A DNA stretch of 64,000 nucleotides from Cardiocondyla obscurior (Eukaryota; Arthropoda; Insecta; Hymenoptera; Formicidae). Location: NCBI RefSeq assembly GCF_019399895.1, contig NC_091877.1, positions 3,596,001 to 3,660,000 of the forward strand, read 5' to 3'. Made by a program: the position numbers and the translations under genes. Below are positions 1 to 10,701 of this stretch, one piece after another (position 1 is the stretch's first letter; each line of letters begins with the position of its first letter). The notes beneath the pieces were generated by a model. The model was given only the letters and a program-made list of their open reading frames with translations. It had not been told where the DNA came from and ran no database searches.

Positions 1-152
1 ACATTTTGGCACATTCGAGCACAACGAGACTGTATTTGCGTAAAGGCAGAGGGGAAACTAGGATATGCAAGATATACGATTCGCCGTGTTTACCGGAAAG
101 CGAGGCAACATTTGCCATAAATCCGGATGGTATAGGTGACGCGAAAGAATAA
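1..152 (+). CDS. Rad51: RAD51 recombinase, C-terminal exon (partial)
   Basis: Only the last 49 codons are inside the window; the frame begins at base 3 and stops with TAA at 150-152. The peptide reads LAHSSTTRLYLRKGRGETR and then KIYDSPCLPESEATFAI, ending in GDAKE. From memory this is nearly identical to the C terminus of eukaryotic RAD51, including the conserved TTRLYLRKGRGETR strand and the CLPE.EA.FAI segment. RAD51 forms the filament on single-stranded DNA that carries out strand exchange in homologous recombination (spn-A in Drosophila). The Walker motifs lie upstream, outside the window. The frame is intact. A polyadenylation signal AATAAA lies at 236-241, about 85 bases after the stop. 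DMC1 is the main alternative, but the ending fits RAD51 better. Confidence 0.93.
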   Translation, partial: ILAHSSTTRLYLRKGRGETRICKIYDSPCLPESEATFAINPDGIGDAKE

Positions 153-777
153 ATTCAAACGGAAGACTAATCGTAAAACAAAAATCAGGAGATTATTCCT
201 TTTTTTTATTAAACAAGGTATGATTTATAAGAAAAAATAAATTAATGTTTTATATATATTAAATATTAGCATACATAATTGTTAAAGCAAAAGTAATAAA
301 AAAAATATATATCGCGTTAAAAACACTAATTTACGTAATATCCGTTAAGAAATTAATTAAAATGGGACCTAAAATAAGATTAATCTATGCAAAATTACTT
401 TTAAGTTAATTAAAATGTTTAGATGTATAATATATTTTTCTTAAAAACGGTTTTTCTTCATATTTTTAAATAAAAATGTATAATATTGTATTTCGAAGTT
501 TTAATAAAAAAAAAATGTAAGGAATAATAAATACAAAAAACTGCTGCTTGTAAATATATCGCCAAGTAATAAAATATAATATTCATTATTTATCTCTGTA
601 TAACAGTGATAAAGATAATAGTAGACGTATTTCTCTTGGCGCGTAAAGAAATATAAAAAAAAAAAAATAGTTGTAATAATAATCGGAAAAATTAAATCGA
701 CTTTTTAACCCAATTTAACCTGAAAACTGAATCGGACTGACTTAGTTCGAACCTTTGATGGGAGTTTGTCAACTGCG
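153..777. other. RAD51 3' UTR and SAYSD1 upstream DNA
   Basis: AT-rich DNA between two genes transcribed in the same direction. It holds the likely RAD51 polyadenylation signal at 236-241 and a further AATAAA around 294. No open frame or RNA gene was recognised. Confidence 0.5.
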
Positions 778-1398
778 ATGACGGTGAAAGAGAAATTAGA
801 AGCTTACAGACGTAAAAAACGCAAAGAGGAGATGATAAAGTCGATGAAAAGCGTAATGGCAAACATATTTTCGTGGAACCGCGAAAACAGAATCGAAAAA
901 CTTGACGACAAGCTTACAGGCGACGAACAGGTGAGGTTACATTCTTAATGTTTAATTAAAAAATTTCCCCGCTTCTCTTAAAATAACGGAGCTTCGTAGA
1001 TAAATTTTTTTTAGTAACATTTAAACTAATTTAATTTTTTTTTATTTTAGGTTAAACTATTGGAACAGTCGGTGGACATTCAAGAAGAAAATATTCAGGA
1101 GGAGGATGTCCAGGATAATGTCGAGAAATCACAAGGCACAATGTTAAATTATGTAATTTATTCATTATACATCGCAGTGTGGATCACATTGTATATAATC
1201 GCCCTGAAATACGAGTTTGGTGCTGTCTACTTTGTACTCTCAGCTCTGCTCTTTGTCTGCTTGAACACCAGATCTGGGCCAAAGAAACGTGGCGAGCTCA
1301 GTGCCTATTCCGTCTTCAATCCAAATTGCGAGGCGATAGAAGGCACTCTTGATGCTTCGCAATTCGAGAGAGAAATAGGATACCGCGCGAGGACTTGA
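778..1398 (+). CDS. SAYSD1: SAYSvFN domain-containing protein 1
   Basis: Two exons, 778-930 and 1051-1398, joined in phase 0 (CAG|GTGAGG donor, TTTATTTTAG acceptor), giving 166 residues. The N terminus is basic and alpha-helical (MTVKEKLEAYRRKKRKEE). It is followed by an acidic linker, two hydrophobic segments at about residues 86-103 and 107-122, and then the family signature SAYSVFN at 135-141. The protein is therefore a small double-spanning membrane protein. Human SAYSD1 sits in the ER membrane near the translocon and has been linked to sensing UFMylated stalled ribosomes; carrying that role over to this insect is inference. I chose the ATG at 778 because the open frame further upstream has only a TTG. 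Confidence 0.92.
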
Positions 1399-1686
1399 TT
1401 AAATTGAGAGACAATGAATTCTGAACAGTGATTCAATATTGAAGTAATTACACTTGCTCTTTAATCTAACACATCGCGGAATTCGACTCGATCTAATGTA
1501 GGTTTTTTAAGACAGGATACATTCTACAAATTTATAATTTTAGAGTGATACAAAATGTGATATCTAGAGCATATGTTAAGTGTACGTGTAAAAATGCTTT
1601 TCATATATATTTATCTGCAAAATTATTTACATTTATTTTTCCTAATAATAATATAGAAACTATTAATGCATAAAGAGTTCACTAAC

Positions 1687-3683
1687 TTAACTCGTTCTTT
1701 CTTGCAGAATTTGTATAGCATTTTCGTAACATTTTGTTATTTGATTGAGGTAGGCTAATGTAGTGGACTCGCTGATAGATTCGCGAAACATTGTTAGATC
1801 GGTTTTAGAATGCGAATCAATTTTGTCGGGACACAAAAGTGCCTTATCCAAATCCAAAATCAGATCATTCCACATTCTCGCGTGTAGTATCCTAAAATAT
1901 ACGATTTATAGTCTTGCAATAACATTTTGAAACATTTTTAGAATTAAATAAATTTAATTTTTATACTGTATATTGCAAATAATTAAAAAAAAAGTGTTAT
2001 GGAATTGTTTAATTAATGACGAAGTTTAATTGTAAGTTCGCTGTACTTACTGGACGTTTTCTGCCGCGTCAATTTCTGCATTAAGTGCTTTTACGGCAGT
2101 AAGTAATATTTTCAACGTTTTAATTAACTTTACTGAAAATTCAATAAGATAATTTATGCAGATATTTCTTTAATTGCAGAAATCAATAAAATGATAGGAA
2201 GCAAGACGTACCCTTTGCATCCTGAAATCTGTCGGTGTCAATCGATTCCAATATCTTATTAATGGTATTATTAAAATACTTTGGATCCCATTGAATGACT
2301 GTGCTTTCAGACAATCGCCATATAGTTTGGCTAATCATCTGTGCCAGAGTTACATCGCGCAGTCGAGAATTTTGGATGTCATGACGGTATGCAAAATTAT
2401 TATCATTCTGTATAAAAAAAAAAAAAGTATAAAAGTCAATGTTAACATTAAAACAAGATTTAATATTGAAAAATTTTAATCAAATATATAAAAATACTTA
2501 AAAAAAAATTAAAATTAAATGCGATTTATTTAAGTTGCGTAAGACTGAAACTTTTATATGAAGCAGGACCACTTACGAACGAACATATCACTTGGGGAAT
2601 ATCTAAAGGAAGCCGAGGACCGTACGCCTCATGTTCGAGATGCGTCCAATTATTATCGCCCGGAATTGTCTTGATGGCTTCGACGGCTATAGATCGCATG
2701 ACGTCCGATCCGGATAAAGCCATGTGATTGTTCCCTGAAATTGGATAATTCTTTAAATGATGCCATAGTGAGCCAAAAAAAAAAAATTTAATTAATTAAG
2801 CACACCTCGAACGAAGTGATCATGTACTGTGGTGTAAGCCACGGCTTTTCGCCACACAAATTTAAGCACTGTTTGCGGACAGATGTTAGAGGATAAAAAG
2901 GATACGCAGAAGACCAGACTTCGTCGTGGCTTCCAATTATGTGCTGTAGAAAGTCTGTCTAAGACTCGTGCCAATTCTAAAGCTATAGAGATACCGTTCT
3001 CGTCAACGGAAAAGATGATATATCTGTCTGAAACAATTCAGAAAACTGAACGGGTAGAATTCGGTAAAATATACAAAAGAAAAATTGCTTAAAAATGAAT
3101 ATAACAAATACTTTACTTTTACTGAAATTAATGAGTATAAAGTATCGATCGATTGAGAGACTCACCTGGTTCTCGCAAACCGCGAATAGTCGCGCAAATG
3201 CATGATGCACGTTTAGAAACTTTATGAACGAACGACAAGTTGGAAAGGAGCCCACTAATGCGTCGCATGTCTTCATCCAGCTGATTTCTGCTTGGAAATA
3301 TACTAATTATTTCAATATTAATTATTAAAGAATTTTATTAATTCTTTAACAAGATTTACACCATAAATAACGTAAATAAATAAAATATTTAGAATTACGA
3401 ACGTTATCGTGTGATCATAGTCGAACGGCGCGTTCTCCAATTCCTGGAGCATCAGCTGCTGAAGGTACTCTATGCTCTGGAGACCATTTCCGGCCAGTTC
3501 GCCGCGCAACTTCTGCGCCTGGGCTTCTAATGATCTTTCGACGACGAAGCGACCCAGCAAAAAGCCGCAGAGAAGACACAGAAATCCGACAGAAAAGAGA
3601 AACGAGAAGCACAACCGCTTGGTCACATATTCGCTGGATTCACCGATATTGCGACTCATTTGAAAACTGAGGACTCGATGCAT
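1687..3683 (-). CDS. PSMA/transferrin-receptor-like type II membrane protein, probably catalytically dead
   Basis: Seven exons in transcription order: 3683-3403, 3287-3166, 3027-2806, 2734-2577, 2407-2212, 2132-2051, 1891-1687. All phases agree, giving 421 residues. Residues 22-23 (KR) precede one transmembrane helix at about 24-44, so the topology is type II. Exons 2-7 follow the M28B (glutamate carboxypeptidase II/transferrin receptor) fold. GLREPDRYIIF matches the GT.RG..EPDRYVI strand. KPRRSLVFCVSFLSS matches the strand carrying catalytic DAEEFG. The last three exons match the helical dimerisation domain (TLAQM...WRLSES; HARMWNDLILDLDKALLCP). Where PSMA has the HRD zinc ligand this protein has SVDENG, and the catalytic Glu pair is replaced by SFLSS. 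No protease-associated domain is present, so it is much shorter than the ~700-750 residues of the family. The exon 1 donor and exon 2 acceptor are weak, so that junction is the least certain. Confidence 0.72.
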
Positions 3684-5015
3684 CCTTGATGGACGTTCGT
3701 GGAAAATGACTTCGAGTATTACTGACAATTTTCTGTTGTCATATTTTATTGTACAGAGTCAGACGTTCTTCTGATACAACCTCATGTCTTCAAAATATGG
3801 AAAGTACGGCCTAGATTTTTTTACGCAGACTGACATAACTCAGGTCATCTCCAGATCCACAAATATGTACAGGCAACTTAAATCATAAGCAACAAATACT
3901 TGCAATATAATGTGAAAAATATTTCTGCCTAATTATGTGTGAAAATTTCGTGATAAATCGTGAAAATAATTCACTTTCGTTAATTAAATCAATTAATAAT
4001 ACAGATCATTAATGTTACCGTGACAACAGTAGTTACTTATTAAAGTGACAAATCTTCATTAATTGTTTCCTGCGAACACGCGACACATCCACTTGGACCA
4101 CACTTCTGTTTTCGCGTACGCTGAGTTTTGATCGTGAAGACGATAGAGTTGACCGTTTTCCGCTGTCTCGTCGCCAAATCGCGTGGGAAGAAGATATATT
4201 TTACAGTCCGCCTCTTCGACGTCTCGTTTATTTTATTCTTCGAAGAGCCTGCGCGCGCTACTCCGATCTCCGCTTTTTTATAAGAGCGAAGACGAGGAAG
4301 TAACAGGAAAAAGGAGCACATAAACACTATAAAAATTTACAATATAAAAATTTATCCTTTAATCGAATTCGCACTTGGCTTTTACTCAATAAAGAACTTA
4401 ATAAATTATCTAATCTATTTGTTATTTGCCAAAATAACAAATAAATAATATAATAAATAATATGACATAATTTCAATATACAAGCAACAAACGCTATTTT
4501 TTTTTAAATTATTTTGACAAAGGAAATCTTTAAATACAGATATTTCAGAATTGTCGAGGAAAAAGACAAAGTTATATTTATCGATATTCCTGAAGAGTTA
4601 AAAAAATTTTTTAATTTGAGACAATTATTTAGAGTGTAACCATTGAACAAGATTATAAATCTTAGAACACGAATACGACATTAAAGCACATTTTTAAACA
4701 CGCGTATGTCAAAAGCCACGCACGTTGGGTAACTTATTTCGAGTAATAATAGCAGTGTTTCATTTATAAATAGTTTTCGATGTATTACGTGCGCGTGCAA
4801 GGTTGTTCCATAGTATACAGCATTTTCTGTGCTAATCGCAATATCTAAATAATTCTTAAAATGTCAATTTCCAACGAAAATTCATGAAATATAATTACGT
4901 AAAAATCTCTCATTCATTCGGAATAAAAATATACATGTTACTGATACTATCTACGAAATTTTGAAATGTTCTCACCTTTATGAAAATCATAAGTAAAACT
5001 TCGCCTTATATCACT
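3684..5015. other. Intergenic: leader of the M28B-like gene and 3' region of the ZAD locus
   Basis: About 1.3 kb between two minus-strand genes. Bases 3684-4330 would hold the promoter and 5' UTR of the M28B-like gene; bases below 5015 would hold the 3' UTR of the most distal zinc-finger isoform. One 95-codon minus-strand frame (4040-4327) was seen but has no family resemblance or splice context. I see no RNA gene. Confidence 0.4.
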
Positions 5016-6072
5016 CTAATCAGACTCGATTCGGCTCGAACTCTGCGAGTGTCTACACGTTCCCAACTTTAAACGTTCGTGACTTTTCAGATAACGCTTC
5101 TGGCCGAAGCTGCTGCCGCATTGTTGACACGTGTACGGCTTTTCCTGAGAATGGACGCGCTTGTGCCTGGTCAAGTTGTTCTTCACGCCGAAACCCTTGC
5201 CGCACACGTCACACATGTGATTCTTCTCGCCCGTATGCACGGTAAGGTGGCTCAGTAACTGCTGCTTCCAGCGAAATTTCTTCGTACAGTAGGTACACTT
5301 GTGCGGGAACTCGTTCGTATGAGTTTTGCTGTGTATGTAGAGAGACGCCTTGGCTTTGAACGTTTTGCCACAGGTGTGGCATACGTACGGACGTTCGCCG
5401 GTGTGGATACGTCTATGATCTTCCATGGCGGTTTTCATGGCGAAGCTGCGACCGCATATATCGCAGGTGTGATTCTTCACACCATCGTGCACGTGCTTCA
5501 AGTGGTAATACAGACTGCCGCCCTGAACAAATTGCTTGCCGCAGACGTGGCATGTGTATGATTTTTCACCCGAGTGCATGCGTACGTGAGCCCAGCAGCT
5601 TTTACGCGAACGAAACTTCTTGTTGCAGCATTTGCATACCATCGTTGGACTGGTGCAAGCGGCCTTCTTCAGCTGTTTCACATTATTTTCCATATGTTCG
5701 TAGATCTCGTTCTCCTCCGTAGTGCTCTCTTGCTGTACACGTTCCGTAACTTTCGTATCTTTCGTACAACTTAGTCGCGTCTGATTATCACGACTAGAAT
5801 CTTTGTCTTTTATATTATTTCTTTTATCACTTGTTAATTTATTTGATGAGAACATTTTAAGAGACGTGTTCGTAGGAGATAAATCTTCAACTAACTTATC
5901 GTTGTCGATATTATCTGCAGAAGTAAAAATATTCTTCGAGTCTTCATCGATTACAGTGGACGATTTAGTTTTCACTGGATTAATTTTATTTCTGCGTCCA
6001 GTCATTTTATTCGCTCGTCGAGAATAATTGTGGACGATTATCCGGTCACAGACGACACTCTGGTTTTTTAAT
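5016..6072 (-). CDS. ZAD locus, alternative terminal exon A: seven C2H2 zinc fingers
   Basis: Most distal zinc-finger exon. The acceptor TTCTTTCTTTTTTCAG precedes base 6072, and the single open frame from there to the stop at 5016-5018 reads in phase 2 (AG|A, Arg), matching the donor of common exon 4 at 10702. A linker of about 150 residues, rich in Ser, Lys and Asp, leads into seven fingers. The first is CKCCNKKFRSRKSCWAHVRMH; the last, CQQCGSSFGQKRYLKSH, has an irregular second half with the final His/Cys spaced far away. Fingers 3-4 and 6-7 are joined by TGE-like or HSQEKPY linkers typical of DNA-binding arrays. If it were a separate gene it would start at an internal Met (MTGRRNK, near 6005). 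Specificity residues at helix -1,2,3,6 of the sixth finger are V,N,N,R, unlike the sister exons. Confidence 0.8.
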
Positions 6073-6672
6073 CTGAAAAAAGAAAGAATAATCATTTGTT
6101 AATATTCATTAATATTTTTTAAATTATATTTTTTATATATATTTAATATATTATGCATCAAATATTTTGGAAAAAAAAATATTTTAGTGAATATTGCTTT
6201 TAACCAGTGATATACATTTTTATATTGTTAAATTAAAAACTTCCTTTTTAAATTTAACACAACATAAGTTAGTTTTTTTTAATGACTGCAAAATGAACAA
6301 TAATAAAATTTACTTACAACTTTCTTTTGCTCAGTTTCTTCTCATATTATTTGACGATCTCGAGAATTATTAGATATTAAAGATTTCTCTTTTACTTTCA
6401 AGATTTTCTTTCAATTAGACATATCGCGCTGCTACTTCTCCATACATTTCTTATTTAATGGTACTTAAACAATCATATGCAGTTCTTATTTTGTTCCTCA
6501 TTTAATTCTACAAAAAGAAAACTTTAGAAAATATTCGCAAATAAATTGTGCAAATAATAATATAAATTACTTCATTTAAAAATTTGATCCTCAAATAGCG
6601 ACGACTCGTTTTACAACTTTTGTAAAGCGTACATCTGGACATATGCTAAGATAGCAATCCCATATCTTGCGT

Positions 6673-7570
6673 TCATGTGCATAAAGCGGGGTGTAAATTG
6701 CTACAGTGTCTCTTCAGGTATCGCTCTTGAGTAAATTTGGCGTCACAAATAGTGCAAATATGCGAACGCTGGCTGGTGTGAACGCGTCGATGACGAACCA
6801 CGCAGCCTTTGCTGTGAAAACGCTCGTCGCATATGTCACAAGCGTGCGGCTTTTGAGCGGAGTGCCTGGACGCATGGTTTTCCAATTCCTGTTTTCTTCT
6901 AAAACCGCGATTGCATACATTGCAACGATGCGGCAGAACCTGAGAATGGTAGAGCTGATGCACGTACAGCGACGCTTTCTGCTTGAAGGACTTGCCGCAG
7001 GTCTCGCACACGTAGGGCCTCTCGTTGGAGTGTGTGCGCATGTGTTCGTCCCTTGACGTTCTCGAAGCGAGATGACGACCGCAAATATCGCAGGCGAAGT
7101 TCTTAATGTCCTCGTGGACGTTCTGTATGTGCCTGTTTCGTCCAGACGCTGACCGGAAATTCTTGTTGCAAACGGAACAAACGTAAGGTCGTACTCCCGA
7201 ATGAATGTTGCGGTGAATTAGCAGATTGTACGACGTGGAAAGAACTTTCCCGCAGTCCTCACACTTGTAAGAGACGTGTTCCTTAGTTAATGAGCGAGTT
7301 AATTCGTCATCTTGCTCTAATTGTTGCGTACACTTTTGTAAATTTATTGCGTGGCTCTCTTGAGTCTCAGAATTGTTCGAACGGTCTTTTTTCAATTTTT
7401 CGTCAGAACGATCAAGATGCTTCCATGAAAGACTCTTCTTGCTGGATACCGCTGACTGATCTTTCTTGATATTAACGCATTCTTTCTTCTGCATATTGAG
7501 CCGCTTACTTTTTGAAGAGCTAACTCGTGTACGCTTCTTCGACTCATCTTTCGATACTCGACGCGTCCAT
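6673..7570 (-). CDS. ZAD locus, alternative terminal exon B: seven C2H2 zinc fingers
   Basis: The acceptor TTGACTCTCTTTTCAG ends at 7571; the exon runs from 7570 to the stop at 6673-6675. Entered in phase 2 it reads RWTRRVSKDESKK... without interruption, 298 residues after the junction codon. A basic and acidic linker of about 120 residues precedes seven fingers, from YKCEDCGKVLSTSYNLLIH to HICTICDAKFTQERYLKRH. The finger order matches exons A, C and D; the fourth is always YVC..CGKTF/SFK.KASL. This indicates tandem duplication of a whole array. Its acceptor lies only 24 bases past the stop codon of exon C, so there is no room for a promoter of its own. Confidence 0.82.
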
Positions 7571-7594
7571 CTGAAAAGAGAGTCAATCTGTTAC

Positions 7595-8858
7595 TTAGGA
7601 GATGGTCGAGCTGCGAGGCAGCTCGTGATTAAGCTTCCTATGATTAACTAAGTAGCGCTTCTGGCGAAACGAGAGACTGCAATCGGTGCAGCGCCAGGGT
7701 TTTTCGTCGGAATGGATCAGCCGATGTCGCTTTAACTCGTACTTGATGCGAAAGCGACGACCGCATACGTCGCAGGCGTGCGGCTTTTCACCCGTGTGCT
7801 TGGTCATATGTAATATTAGCGGCGGCCGCGTGCGGAAAGTCTGATCGCAGTGGCTGCACTTGAACGGGAACACATCCGTGTGCGTGCGATTGTGAACGAA
7901 TAAAGAGGCCTTCTGCTTGAACGTTTTGCCACAGACGTTGCAAACGTACGGCCGCTCGCCCGTGTGAATGCGTCTGTGGTCCTCGGCGTAACGTCGCGTT
8001 GAAAACATGCGTCCGCACAAGTCGCACGGCACGTTCTTGATGCCGGCGTGGGTTTCTTTCAGATGCCGCGTTAAACCTTGGTGCACGCGGAACCGCTTGC
8101 CGCACAAATGGCACGTGAATGACCGCTCACCCGTGTGAATGTACAGATGCCAGTAGAAGGTGTACGGCGAACTTAAGTTCTTGCCACACTCGTTGCAATG
8201 GTAATATACTTTGCCGTCATGCTCCATTCGGGCGCGCAGCACAGTCTCCGTGGCTATGAAAGACTTTCGACTCCTTTTCGCGACGTCGGGATGAGCCTCC
8301 GTCAGATGAACTTTTAATAATTTTCTCTTCTCCGTAGTGTGCTCGCAATAACCGCATGAATAAATTTGAGATCGTTTTTTCAATTTTGACGAAAAGGAAG
8401 ATTCTTCGTGGGCTGTATTCTGAGTATCTTCCAGTTGATCCGTTTCTTTTGTCAAATTTTCATCTGTTTCCTTCTTCTTTTCAATCATTTTAGTACGTGT
8501 TCTTAATTTCAAGTCTTCTTCGTTGGTTGAGTCGTGGTGTTTGCAATTTGTTACGTGGCGTGTCAAATGATGCTTTCGTTTGAAAACGCGCTGACAGTTA
8601 TCACACGTGTAGCTCTTTACAAATTTATTTTGATATTCTGCGGCATTTAACTTTACTTTTTGATCATTTTTCAGCATACTGCAGTTACTCGACAAATCGC
8701 GAGTGTCTTTTTCCGACGTCTCTTTAGTGTTTTCTGTAATCAACGTCGTGCTTCTCATCGGACGGCTCTGACTCTTTATCGTGGGATTATTCGCCCACAG
8801 TGCAGCGTTACACGAGAAGCGGTATGTCGTGAACGACCTCTCCTCCGTCAGCTTGCAT
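7595..8858 (-). CDS. ZAD locus, alternative terminal exon C: nine C2H2 zinc fingers
   Basis: The acceptor TTTGTTGTTTTTCCAG ends at 8859. Read in phase 2 from 8858 the frame is open for 421 codons to TAA at 7595-7597. It starts RCKLTEERSFTTYRFSC. A first finger (YTCDNCQRVFKRKHHLTRH) and a degenerate second (YSCGYCEHTTEKRKLLKVH) are separated by charged spacer. They are followed by seven fingers homologous to those of the sister exons, ending WRCTDCSLSFRQKRYLVNH. It therefore has two more fingers than A, B or D. Helix residues -1,2,3,6 are T,P,P,L in the antepenultimate finger and I,Y,E,R in the penultimate. Frame and zinc ligands are intact, so it is not a decaying copy. Confidence 0.83.
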
Positions 8859-9009
8859 CTGGAAAAACAACAAAGGTGACAGGTTTGAGTCGGTTTCGTC
8901 GTAGGTACGATGACGAAGACCCATGTCTATACAGAGAAGGAGAGACAGAGAGGGAGAGGGCGATGTGCATTCAGCATTAATTTTTATCGCCTAACCGTGC
9001 CTCTTATCG

Positions 9010-10057
9010 TTAAGACGCTCGTAAAGGTTCCTTGTGTCGGCTTTTAATGTGATTGTTCAGGTAGCGTTTCTGCCGAAAAGCGAGACCACAGTTAATGCAG
9101 ACAAACGGCTTGCTTTCAGAGTGAATCAACTTATGCCGCGCGAGCTCGGACTTGACTCGGAATTTCCTGTCGCACACGTCGCACCCGTGATTCTTCTCAC
9201 CAGTGTGCGTAGTTACATGGGCCAGCACCTCTTGCCGTCGACGGAAACGTTTGCTGCAGTACGAGCACGCGTGTGGAAACACGTCGGTGTGCAGCTTGCT
9301 GTGAATGTACAAAGATGCCTTAGATTTGAAGGTTTTTCCGCACGAGTCACAGACGTACGGCCGTTCACCGGTATGCGTGCGACGGTGATCTTCGCGCGTC
9401 GCCTTTGACGCAAACGATTTGCTGCACAAATCGCACGTAAAATTCTTGAGTTTTGCGTGAACATCTTTGATGTGCCTAGTCAAGCCACCAGAGTCGCGGA
9501 ACTGTTTACCGCATACGTGGCAGGTAAATGGCCGTTCGTCTTTGTGAATTCTCATATGCCGCAGATATGAATCTTTTAACTTGAAGCATCTGCCGCATTC
9601 GGCACATTGGTACGTCTCTTCCTTGTGCGATGCGTTTCCGTAAACGTCACACAGACGCGTTTTACAATCTTTTTCGTCCTCAAGTGCTATATGATGCGTC
9701 GATTCATCGGCTGACGTTTGATCCTTTTCGCTTTTGTCTTCCTTGTGCATAACAGTGACCATCTGGAGATTTTCGCTGTCCTCATTGCAGTCGAAATTTT
9801 TTACAGAGTACTGCGTTGCGACATACTCTTCCTTTACTTCGACGGAAAGTGGATTGTTATTCTTCAGCTGCTCAGACATAGTGGGCGGTTCATCGTGCGC
9901 CGCATCCATAACAGCAATCCAGACCGAGTCGGAATCCTCGGCCGTTGCGCTTGGCTTTGTTAGACTGCGCGTTCTCGGCTGGCGCTTTCTGTATGGCTTC
10001 CAAAATGCTTTCGGCGTGTCCGGGGACACTCTGAGCGGTGTCCGGACGCCGCACGAC
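9010..10057 (-). CDS. ZAD locus, alternative terminal exon D: seven C2H2 zinc fingers
   Basis: The zinc-finger exon nearest the common exons. The acceptor TTTCGGCTATTTTGCAG ends at 10058; from 10057 the frame is open in phase 2 (AG|G, then SCGVRTPLRVSPDTPK) to the stop at 9010-9012. An N-terminal linker of about 155 residues is mostly acidic. Seven fingers follow, from YQCAECGRCFKLKDSYLRH to FVCINCGLAFRQKRYLNNH. Helix residues -1,2,3,6 of fingers 5 and 6 are R,Q,E,A and V,S,E,R; finger 7 (Q,R,Y,N) is shared with exon C. The stop lies 151 bases before the acceptor of exon C. Confidence 0.83.
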
Positions 10058-10701
10058 CTGCAAAATAGCCGAAACTTGACTCCAGGTTTTGCGACTGCAC
10101 AGCACGACGCAGTGGACGATTGCGATTTTGAGACGGTTTATCGCACCCGTTCAGTTTTCTAGATAATTGTTAAAGTCAACCACCGTGTTCCGGCGAACTT
10201 GCCTTTCTTTTTCTATGGTTTGCTCGAAATCTTTGGCTACGCCGTGACAAAAGTTTTCTTGGCGTGCTCAACGCCAGCAAATCTTTTTTTTTTTTCTTTT
10301 AAAAAAATGTTTCAGCGAGAGTTTCACAGTTGTTCTACGCGTCACGATTGCTCGTGTTCAATGATTCGATGTCGAGCAGTCTCCACCTTTTGCAAGGTAT
10401 ATGGAAAGTGTTTAATAAGTTTTATGTAGCACCCATGTTACTTTTATTGTATTCTAATATCGTATTATCTACGCGCTAAAATATGGCAATTATAAATAAA
10501 GTAAGGCACATAAATTAAAAAAAAGTAGAGCAGTAAAACGAAGAAAAAAGAAGAAGTCATGCTTTTGATAAAGTTAATTTTTAAATCACTTTTAATATAT
10601 GTATTTTTTTTTTTTTTTTTTTTTTTAAATAATTAACATAAAAATTTATCAAACTTCTGAGATAAAAAAGTTAATTAATAATAAGAATATGAAGTAATTA
10701 C

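Noticed and set aside
4040..4327. A 95-codon minus-strand frame rich in Lys and Arg upstream of the M28B-like gene
   Set aside because: No family resemblance, no splice or start context, and it lies where a 5' leader is expected.
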